64,000 nucleotides of DNA from Planctobacterium sp965279005 (lineage in GTDB: Bacteria > Pseudomonadota > Gammaproteobacteria > Enterobacterales > Alteromonadaceae): assembly GCA_965279005.1 (NCBI GenBank), contig CBDIHK010000026.1, positions 558,001 through 622,000 of the forward strand. Reading direction: 5' to 3'. The notes under the pieces were generated by a model that had not been told where the DNA came from, made no database searches, and worked only from the letters and a program-made list of their open reading frames with translations. This document shows, piece by piece, positions 48,448-55,953 of this stretch. A program made the translations under genes and the position numbers. Positions within the stretch are counted from its first letter, which is position 1, and every line of letters starts with the position of its first letter.

Positions 48448-48998
48448 AGTTCCCAACCAATTTTTAGTTTTAATCCTCGCCGCTGAATCCGAACTTTTAG
48501 CAGCAAGGGACGAAATAAAAATATTATTAAAATATAGGCGCCGAGCAGCATTTGGGGCACCCAGACACACCGATATTCACACGGATGCTCTTACTAAGTC
48601 AAGCAGCCAAAGCTTTACATAGCAACATAAGTTTAAAATTATTTTACAAAAATAATCACATCAGACCTGTTACCAAATAGCTTCTAAAGATGCCTATAAG
48701 CTGTTGGCCAGACTTAACATTTTTCGGATTTGGAGACATCAAGGCCAAATGAGTTGGGTGAATTAGCAACAAAATCACCCACATTTGAGTTTAAAATTGT
48801 TAATGGAATTTAAACAGCATGCAAAGTGCCGGATTGCTGTTTATATATACAATCCCTGTTGAAAGCGGATATCATCAGACGGGAAAGTAATTCCCGACCG
48901 CATAATTTATGCACAAAGATTAACAGACCCTAGCCTGTTACTATCTGAATATGTTCTAATTCCGAACCTACAGTTATAGCCAATTTGACACCAAAGCA
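48448..48998. other. Divergent intergenic region, TonB2 operon / oxygenase gene
   Basis: 550 bp with no open frame I can support. It must hold the promoters of the DUF3450-ttpC-exbBD-tonB operon (leftward) and of the oxygenase at 48999 (rightward). GACGGGAAAGTAATTCCCGACCG near 48878-48900 has a GGGAA/TTCCC hairpin. I saw no clear Fur box. Confidence 0.5.
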
Positions 48999-49562
48999 AT
49001 GAGTACACTGTCTCCCAAATACCATAAGGAAATTGATGGCAAACCTATCTGGGTCTTTGACAACTTAAGCCTACTGCAAGAAACCAAGGATATCTTTACT
49101 GGCCTGTCCGGTGCAGCCTTCGTACGCAACGAAATAGCGCGCCCTGACACAGCCGAATATAAACATTGGGTGGTTAACCTCAAAGAAGGCCAAATCCAAG
49201 CATTACCAGTGTACCAAAGGGCAATGCAAGCGGTTGAAAAGCTAGCTGGTAAGCCTTATCGAGCCTACCGGGGTTACGTAAATTATGCCAGCTTTGGCGA
49301 CATGCTGTACACCCACACTGACTGCCTTCCCGAGTCTGACGAATTCACTGTACTGGTTTATTTATGCGACGAATGGGACATTGAGTGGGGTGGTGAAACC
49401 TTGTTTTACAACAAAGATGACGACTGTGAGTACGCCTGTACGCCAAAACCGGGTAGAACTGTAGTGTTTCATGGTGCCATTAAGCACGCAGGCCGGCCAC
49501 CTAATAAAGTATGCCTCAAACCGAGATATACTTTGGCATTTAAATTAGAACCCACTCCCTAA
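48999..49562 (+). CDS. 2-oxoglutarate/Fe(II)-dependent oxygenase (small, stand-alone)
   Basis: A 187-aa double-stranded beta-helix oxygenase. The iron triad is the HxD in YTHTDCLP (about residues 106-108) and the distal His in VFHGAIKHAGRPP (about 163). The arginine in PRYTLAFKL (about 175) would bind 2-oxoglutarate. WGGETLFYN and PKPGRTVVF are typical of prolyl-hydroxylase-like members. Substrate unknown. It is the only plus-strand gene of the cluster and converges on the sulfotransferase gene. Confidence 0.87.
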   Translation: MSTLSPKYHKEIDGKPIWVFDNLSLLQETKDIFTGLSGAAFVRNEIARPDTAEYKHWVVNLKEGQIQALPVYQRAMQAVEKLAGKPYRAYRGYVNYASFGDMLYTHTDCLPESDEFTVLVYLCDEWDIEWGGETLFYNKDDDCEYACTPKPGRTVVFHGAIKHAGRPPNKVCLKPRYTLAFKLEPTP

Positions 49563-49591
49563 AGGAGCAGATCCAAACCGGTATAAGATAC

Positions 49592-51523
49592 TCATCGCAT
49601 TATGGCTAGGGAATCGATGGAAGGTAGAGCAAAATAGTCTTTATATCGCTCAGCTATGCCAATCGAACTTGTGTAAATTGACTTTGCCACCTGTTGGTTG
49701 CTTGGTGTGTTGAACAGCATCAGCTTATCGGCTACCGCATCGCTATCAATTGCTAACAGCGTCAATAGTTTTTGTAGTTCTTCTTCAAAATTAGATACCA
49801 GCTTTTCGTATTCGAGCGCTATTAATTCCACTCCCGTTAACCTGACTAACTTGCCTAAAAACTGGAAATAGTGTGAATAACAAAGCGCAAACTCACTTTC
49901 CGAGTGAATCTGAATCAATTGTTGCTTCAAACAGCTAATTGCAACATCTTCAGAACGCCGGGTCATCACCACGGTCTTAGAGGCGGGAAACAGTTTTTTT
50001 ATAACGTAGGCATTAATGCCATTCATTGGCATCTTATCAACGATCAAATAACCCGGCTTAACCGGCATATAATGCTCCAAGTCAGCCATATACGAATCAG
50101 CTAAACGCGTCAACGCCTCGCTTGACAGGTTGTTGAGGTAGGCATAAATGCCCGCACCTGCAGACTGCTTCTGGAGTCTTTTCACAAACTGCTCTAAAGC
50201 GTGGGTTTCTTCCAGGATCTGGGTTTCTTCAAATTTAGCCAGCCTGGATTCCAACAAAGTGGTACCAGAGCGTGGGAATCCAACGATAAATAGAAAACGG
50301 TGCTTGTTATTGGCAGTAAGCCCCGATTCGCGCCATGGCATTTCCAATTCTTTTTCCATTGCCTTTAGGTCGGCTAAAAACTGTTGGCCAGGTTCACCAC
50401 CTGTTTGTTTTGTCGCCAGATTATTCGCTGCTTTTATTGCTTTTGAGGCATTGGCATAGTCATTGAGCGACTCCCAAACTTTAATGGAATCGTAAAATAA
50501 CCCCTCAGTTTCTTCGCCTGCTTGTGTCAGCAATTTTGCATAGCAATCACGCGCCTGCTCATGCAACCCGGTAATTTGCAGCAATTGCGCATTTAGCCGC
50601 ATCAGTTTGATGCTATCGCTAAAACAAGACAAGGCTATATCCAAGTTATTCTGGGCACGTTCAACTAAGCCAAGCGAAAGCATTAAATCAACCACAAATA
50701 CTGCGTTAGCTTCAGTCTGTTCGTGTGCTAATGCAGATTCAATATCGTCTAAATGGTTATCACCCTTACCCAGCATAAATTTTGCAAACGCTAGGTTTGC
50801 GGCAGTTTCGAACTTGAGCATTCCCCCATGGGCCTCTGCCACAAATTGTAGGCATTTCTCGGCAAACACAAATTGCTTTAAGTCAATTGCGAGCAAACCG
50901 GCATAAAGGTGTATATCAGGTTCTTTTGGGTATGCCTTGGTAGCAACGTGTAACACCTCCGCGTATTCGACACCCAGTTTTGCCCTATATATGGCATTTA
51001 GTAGAAGTACATAATCCTGGCTTTTCTCTACGGGAGAGCCAATGAGCCTGTTTACTTGTGCTATCGCTTTGCCATATTGACCTAGTTTCATAGTGCAGTT
51101 GACACAGCTGCGCAGATAGTCGGGATTATTTTGGTTTAGCTGGTAAGCCCGTTCAAATGCGCTTAAGGCGTTATTGACCTCCCCCAGTTGTAAATAGACA
51201 TTGCCAGTGGCATGCCACGCCTGGAAGTAATTACCAAACTTTTTAGTAGTTTGTTGCAACAGCGATTTTGCTTCCGACATCAATCCGTTTTCATAGAACA
51301 GCAAGCCATGGTTAAAAAACAGATCGGGATTCTGTGGCATCTCCTGCTTAATCTTCCTGAAAAGTTGGTCGGCCTGTTCCAAGTTCCCAGACTTGCCCAA
51401 TGCAATCGCGTGAACCATTGATAACACCGGATGCTTATTTTTCGAATCCCGGCACAGTTCTATGCACTGCTGCCAATTTCCTTGCTGTAAAGCCGCTATT
51501 GCCTGGTTTATCACACTGTCCAT
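49592..51523 (-). CDS. TPR-repeat sulfotransferase (second of two)
   Basis: A 643-aa protein with the same layout as the gene at 3083-5026: TPR repeats (to about residue 380) and a C-terminal sulfotransferase. The PAPS loop is FLFIVGFPRSGTTLLESRL near residue 411, followed by ILEETHALEQF, which recalls the G-E-E-T segment of tyrosylprotein sulfotransferases. PLMTRRSEDVAISC-type 3'-phosphate residues follow at about 540. No signal peptide. It lies 18 bp after the TPR-oxygenase and is last in the leftward set. Confidence 0.88.
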   Translation of the reverse strand: MDSVINQAIAALQQGNWQQCIELCRDSKNKHPVLSMVHAIALGKSGNLEQADQLFRKIKQEMPQNPDLFFNHGLLFYENGLMSEAKSLLQQTTKKFGNYFQAWHATGNVYLQLGEVNNALSAFERAYQLNQNNPDYLRSCVNCTMKLGQYGKAIAQVNRLIGSPVEKSQDYVLLLNAIYRAKLGVEYAEVLHVATKAYPKEPDIHLYAGLLAIDLKQFVFAEKCLQFVAEAHGGMLKFETAANLAFAKFMLGKGDNHLDDIESALAHEQTEANAVFVVDLMLSLGLVERAQNNLDIALSCFSDSIKLMRLNAQLLQITGLHEQARDCYAKLLTQAGEETEGLFYDSIKVWESLNDYANASKAIKAANNLATKQTGGEPGQQFLADLKAMEKELEMPWRESGLTANNKHRFLFIVGFPRSGTTLLESRLAKFEETQILEETHALEQFVKRLQKQSAGAGIYAYLNNLSSEALTRLADSYMADLEHYMPVKPGYLIVDKMPMNGINAYVIKKLFPASKTVVMTRRSEDVAISCLKQQLIQIHSESEFALCYSHYFQFLGKLVRLTGVELIALEYEKLVSNFEEELQKLLTLLAIDSDAVADKLMLFNTPSNQQVAKSIYTSSIGIAERYKDYFALPSIDSLAIMR

Positions 51524-51541
51524 TTATCTTTCCAATTCCAA

Positions 51542-53347
51542 CTATGCCGGGACGATATCAAACGCCACAGTAAGGCGTCGCTCTGAAGAGACGAAAGGCA
51601 AGGTGCCATGCCACATAAAGGAAGGAAACAACACCATATGCTCTTTCTCTGGTTTGATAGCAAAATCGCCTGGGTATTCCATACAGGGAATCTCAGGTTT
51701 ACCAAACACCAACCAACCTTGGCCGTTAATCTCAACTTCAGATGGCAGGTCGACGTAATATACCCCACTCAACCAGCCCTCCGGATGGAAATGTGACTTG
51801 TGAAAACCTGTTGAACGCAAACAAACGGACCAGGAACCAATAAACTCTTGTGAGCTACAAAGGCGGGATAAAAATGGATGTTTTTTATCGGCGGTCTGTT
51901 GTGCTACAAAATCAGCAACTTGGCGCTTTATCCCTTCCCGCAGCTCTACAATAATGGGGTCATTTGAATCAAATAAGTCTTCGAAAGTCTGGGTGCCATT
52001 GCGAAGAGACTGGCCAATGGGATGCCGGTAGGAACTGTGCAGTTCCAATAGCCTGCCCATCAATGCAGTATTGAAAGCGGTGGTATCCGCCCAATTTTCG
52101 GAGACTTGCAGTTTAGCCTTATGTACCAAACGGTTATAATCACAAAGCCAAGCGTATTTGCTCCAATCAGCGGTTTCGCGTAGGCACGTTGACCATAAGG
52201 TAAACCACCCTTGGTTCAGTTTTTCCCTGGAACACAAGGTTTTGTATATGCCCTGGGCTTCGCGGAATTGGCCTGCGCTAAGTAGCGAATAACCCAACTC
52301 ATTCATCGCTCCGGTGTCGTTCTTCATCTTGGCCAGAGCTTTACGGTTAAGGGTAACGGCCTGTTCTACTTCCCCGTTTTGCCGCAACAGCGTTGCCAGG
52401 TTTAATAGGACTTCGGGGGCAGAAGGGAATTTTTTATAAAGTGTCTGGCTAAGGCTTTTGGCATCTTCAAATTTATCAGCCTGGATTAACAATGAAATGT
52501 ACTTTAGCCACAAAGGCAGGTTCTGCCCTACTTCCCCTAAGTGTTTTTCAATAAATTGGAATGGTTTTTCATCATCCTGAACCCACAAAACATGGATTAT
52601 TTCCTCATGCAGTTGTGGGTCATGGGGTTCTTTCTCCAGTAGCGCTACATAGATGCCAAGTGCTTCGTCATATTCAAGCGCCAATACCAAGCAAGCGGCT
52701 AAGTTGCGTTGGGCACCAGGATGCCAGCCAAATTGCCCGGTAAGGCGCCTCAGAATAGCTATTGCTTCCTGGTACTTCCCTAACTTTCTCTTAATAGTTG
52801 CCAAGTTATTAAGTACTTTTAAATCAACGATGTTGGCACTAAGCAAACCTGTATATATTGATTCTGCGCCGGCTAGATCTTTTAGCTGCATGCAGGCTTC
52901 AGCCAATCCAACACTTGCATCCACATGGTTAGGTTTCAACGATAACGCCTTGGAAAAGCAGGTTTTTGCCTTTTTATAGTCTTTCTGCTGAGAACACAAA
53001 CGCCCCTTATTAAGCAAGGCTTCAAATAAAGATGGGTTTAGCTTTAGTGCGGCATCTAACTGTGTTGAGGCCAAGTCAAACTTTTTTAGTTCAATGAGCA
53101 AATTTGCATAGCTATTACGCAGATCTGGATAGGATGGAAAGCGCTTAATGGCTTTTGAGTAGGCTTTGTCGCTGTCTTTGTGTTTGCCAATCTTGCGCAA
53201 ACACAAAGCATATAGCTGCAGGCAAAGGGGATCAGCTTTATTTAGCGAGGTATAGGTTTCAAATAATTCAATGCCTTTTTGCCAAGCACCTTGCTGGAAA
53301 AACTGCATTAGTCGTTGCCCAATGGCTGTTTGATTTATTGTTGTCAT
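51542..53347 (-). CDS. TPR protein with C-terminal 2OG-Fe(II) oxygenase domain
   Basis: A 601-aa protein. Residues 1 to about 400 are TPR repeats (ALCLRKIGKHKDSDKAYSKAIKRFP, AEACMQLKDLAGAESIY). The last about 110 residues form a putative 2OG-Fe(II) oxygenase: HKSHFHPEGWLSGVYYVDLP (about 502-521), FPSFMWHGTLPF and RRLTVAFDI. Such fusions may hydroxylate a protein held by the TPRs; the substrate is unknown. It lies 7 bp after the Asp-hydroxylase gene. Confidence 0.85.
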   Translation of the reverse strand: MTTINQTAIGQRLMQFFQQGAWQKGIELFETYTSLNKADPLCLQLYALCLRKIGKHKDSDKAYSKAIKRFPSYPDLRNSYANLLIELKKFDLASTQLDAALKLNPSLFEALLNKGRLCSQQKDYKKAKTCFSKALSLKPNHVDASVGLAEACMQLKDLAGAESIYTGLLSANIVDLKVLNNLATIKRKLGKYQEAIAILRRLTGQFGWHPGAQRNLAACLVLALEYDEALGIYVALLEKEPHDPQLHEEIIHVLWVQDDEKPFQFIEKHLGEVGQNLPLWLKYISLLIQADKFEDAKSLSQTLYKKFPSAPEVLLNLATLLRQNGEVEQAVTLNRKALAKMKNDTGAMNELGYSLLSAGQFREAQGIYKTLCSREKLNQGWFTLWSTCLRETADWSKYAWLCDYNRLVHKAKLQVSENWADTTAFNTALMGRLLELHSSYRHPIGQSLRNGTQTFEDLFDSNDPIIVELREGIKRQVADFVAQQTADKKHPFLSRLCSSQEFIGSWSVCLRSTGFHKSHFHPEGWLSGVYYVDLPSEVEINGQGWLVFGKPEIPCMEYPGDFAIKPEKEHMVLFPSFMWHGTLPFVSSERRLTVAFDIVPA

Positions 53348-53354
53348 GGTGTTC

Positions 53355-54306
53355 TCAGGCGTCTAAACCCGCCATCTTGCCGTAGGTGTCTGCCCACTTG
53401 CCATGTTCAGCCATAAAAGTCTTGATACACTGTTTTTCGCTGTCAGTTAAATGGGGATTCCAGACATCAAAAATAAAAACGAAACGAGAAGTGTCGCCGT
53501 CATTGCCAGCACTGTGCCGGTAGCTGTCGTCAAAAACTAAGCCCTGTTTGTGATCACGCCAATAACGAGTTTGGTCGCCGACGGTTACATAACTTCCATC
53601 GTTAACAAAGATAGGGAAATGTGCCGTTAGCTTAACATTCGAAATACCAAAGTGGGGAGGAATATGCACTCCTGGCTGCAGCTCGGAAACAAAGGCTTCT
53701 GGTGCATGCGGCGGACAATCAGCTACTGCTGGATGTTTAAAATCTGAAAGCAATCCTGACATTTCTGTTGTAACCGCATCAGTTGGTTGCCCCCCTTTAA
53801 TAAAATGTACTGAGCCCCAGCGTTTTTTGCGCAATTTTTGCCAAGCCTCTTGCTCTGGCACATTGCCTAGTACGTCAACATAACTTTCTTTTTCGCAACG
53901 GCACAAGGCTTCAAGCTGTCCTCTGCGCTGGGATAGCTTGCCATAAAAGTTCGCTAAACCAGGGATTTCGACAATGTCAAAAAAAGGCTTTGATGGCAAT
54001 CCAGGGATAAAAAAGAAGTTGGGTTGTTGCACCTCAAGGTCAAAGCGTTTTTTCTCCAATCCAAAAAACTGCTTAACAGCTTGATCAAAGCGTTGGCTTA
54101 TCCCTAAAACTCCCTCGAGTTTATCATATAGGTTTTTGCGGGCTAAATTAGCGGCATTTGCTGCGTGCTGCTTACTCGAGTAGGAGCCACTGCTAAAAAA
54201 GGAGCGATCTAGTAATAGTATTTCATAATAAAGCTCTAAGGCCCGGTCAAAACCGCCCAGCCTGCAAACAATCTAGCAATTCGGAGGATAAAGTTGTGGG
54301 GATCAT
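53355..54306 (-). pseudogene. Aspartyl/asparaginyl beta-hydroxylase domain protein, one frameshift
   Basis: The uninterrupted 3' part (53355-54059, 234 aa from a TTG) holds the Asp/Asn beta-hydroxylase domain: PGVHIPPHFGISNVKLTAHFPIF, VGDQTRYW and GLVFDDSYRHSAGNDGDTSRFVFIFDVWNP with the iron-binding histidines. The frame stays open upstream with no start. An ATG at 54304-54306 begins MIPTTLSSELLDCLQAGRF in another frame. Removing one A from AAAA 54249-54252 joins it as AGRFDRALELYYEILLLDRS, a TPR-like helix. The restored protein has 316 aa. Confidence 0.82.
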
Positions 54307-54394
54307 CAAATAAGGCGCAGTTAACTTGAAGTTGTATTTACTGCGCCTATTCTACACTCAATTTAGAATATTGAAATTGATAACAACAGTTTGC

Positions 54395-54649
54395 TTAATT
54401 ACCTTGGACTTCAGATCCGCCCTGTATCCGCTGCCAGCCATCTCGCGACGCTTCGCGCATAGTATCGCGCTGTTTACGGGTAGTGCAAACTTCCCTTTTC
54501 ATGTGGCTGCCAATTGTTTTAACGTACTGGCACTTTACACCGTCATCATTATTTGAAGCTAACTCTGATCCAGAACCTGACTGGCTTGATGTACTTGAAC
54601 ACGCCGAAACCAAGAGTACAGAAAGACCCGCTAATAAATGTTTTTTCAT
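54395..54649 (-). CDS. Small lipoprotein of unknown function
   Basis: An 84-aa protein with a lipobox: MKKHLLAGLSVLLVSAC, lipidated Cys at residue 17, then a Ser-rich linker. Two further cysteines lie in GVKCQYVKTIGSHMKREVCTTRKQRDTMREASRDGW. The basic C-terminal half is typical of small lipoproteins in Alteromonadales; function unknown. It lies between the P4H-like gene and the Asp-hydroxylase gene, on the same strand. Confidence 0.75.
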   Translation of the reverse strand: MKKHLLAGLSVLLVSACSSTSSQSGSGSELASNNDDGVKCQYVKTIGSHMKREVCTTRKQRDTMREASRDGWQRIQGGSEVQGN

Positions 54650-54750
54650 ATCCCTGTCCTAGTGAAGGTTGTAGTGAGCCCACTTTATAAGCGAGCTGAG
54701 GAATAAAAGCAACATTGGGATACAAATTGTCACGATATGTAAGAAAATGA

Positions 54751-55890
54751 TTAAGCTACAGAACTATAAAGCATTTTCCCATATTGGGTTGGGCCTGAAC
54801 GTATCCACTTAGTTAGAATCCACTTTTCACCAGCCTCAACGGGTTTACCCGCATGGTAGGATCCCTTGAGCAAGTTTCCATCCGCATCCACATTTCTAAA
54901 ATAGACCAAGGTGCCTGGCTCCGGTGGCACCGACAAAGCTAATTTTGGAAATGCGGTTTGGCCACCTTTATCGACTTCGCTCAAATAAACAATGGCGGTA
55001 GTCGCGCGTTGTCCACCATCGGAGAGCAAAAGCTCATTGCCCTGGCCGCTGCCGGTAAAGGCGTCATAGTGGGGCTTGTACTGTTGGCCTTTGCCATAAT
55101 GCAGAATGTTTTGAGTTTCACCGGTGTTTAAGGGCGTATTGGTAGCTAATGCGATCCTGCGATCTATATCCAGGCTGAACCAATCCATTAATTCTGGATT
55201 GATGTTGGCCGTTAGGCTATCCCTAATTGGGTCTTGCCGGTACTCGCCAGTAACCGGATCAACGATGATTGAAGGCTTCAAGAACTGTGCGTTGCGCAAT
55301 TTCAGGTAGGCAACTTCCAGATTTGAAAGAAAACCTGGGATTTTGGTTAACTCAATGCGTTCATCCAATAATGTTCTATCGAATTCGGTAGTTGCCAGCC
55401 AAGCGTTGGCCAACTGTCCAGCAAGTGCTTCTATCTGCAGATTATTGGGTTCTACATCTTCAACTGCGGGCTCTGGAAGACCAAGGTCTTGAAGCAATTC
55501 AGATGATACATTTGCAATTTTGTGCAGCAAGTAACTGTATCCTGCTTGGCTTTCTTGTAGGAAGTTAATGCATACCAACATACTTTCCATATGGCCCTTA
55601 AAGGCTTCTTCAAGTAGATACCCGGCGCATTCTTGGTCTATTTTTTCTCCGGCAAAAAAAACCTTTTTAAGCACCAGCCGATGCAAAGTACCAGGTACCC
55701 CTTTGTGCCACTGCTGTTTTAGGTATTGGTAACACTTCAACCTATCTTGCATAAAATAAACATCAGCTAGATATAGCACCGCATTGGCATTGCCCATTTC
55801 CGCAGCCCGTTCCATTGCCTCTAAGCCTTGTCGCTGCTTACCTTGTTGGAATGCTTGTACTGCCATTTGCAGATATTTGTTTGAGTCCAT
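54751..55890 (-). CDS. Prolyl 4-hydroxylase-like oxygenase with N-terminal helical repeats
   Basis: A 379-aa protein. The first about 150 residues are Sel1/TPR-like helices (AVQAFQQGKQRQGLEAMERAAEMGNANAVLYLADVYF). The C-terminal half is a P4H domain: QILHYGKGQQYKPHYDAF with the HxD (about 272-274), RATTAIVYLSEVDKGGQTAFP, PEPGTLVYF, and the distal His plus 2OG lysine in GSYHAGKPVEAGEKWILTKWIR. All catalytic residues are present. It is directly downstream of the TonB receptor. Confidence 0.88.
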   Translation of the reverse strand: MDSNKYLQMAVQAFQQGKQRQGLEAMERAAEMGNANAVLYLADVYFMQDRLKCYQYLKQQWHKGVPGTLHRLVLKKVFFAGEKIDQECAGYLLEEAFKGHMESMLVCINFLQESQAGYSYLLHKIANVSSELLQDLGLPEPAVEDVEPNNLQIEALAGQLANAWLATTEFDRTLLDERIELTKIPGFLSNLEVAYLKLRNAQFLKPSIIVDPVTGEYRQDPIRDSLTANINPELMDWFSLDIDRRIALATNTPLNTGETQNILHYGKGQQYKPHYDAFTGSGQGNELLLSDGGQRATTAIVYLSEVDKGGQTAFPKLALSVPPEPGTLVYFRNVDADGNLLKGSYHAGKPVEAGEKWILTKWIRSGPTQYGKMLYSSVA

Positions 55891-55906
55891 GGATGAATTC
55901 CCATCA

Positions 55907-55936
55907 AAAAAAAAGCCTCTTACGAGGCTTTTTTGT
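55907..55936 (-). terminator. Terminator of the second TonB receptor
   Basis: AAAAGCCTC-GTAA-GAGGCTTTT on the minus strand with a long T run. It lies 22 bp after the receptor stop and just before the P4H-like gene. Confidence 0.88.
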
Positions 55937-55953
55937 TTATGTAAAGGCTTTGC

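Noticed and set aside
48837..48852. LexA-box-like sequence CTGT-N8-ACAA
   Set aside because: The last base breaks the CTGT-N8-ACAG consensus, and the nearest gene is an oxygenase with no link to SOS control.
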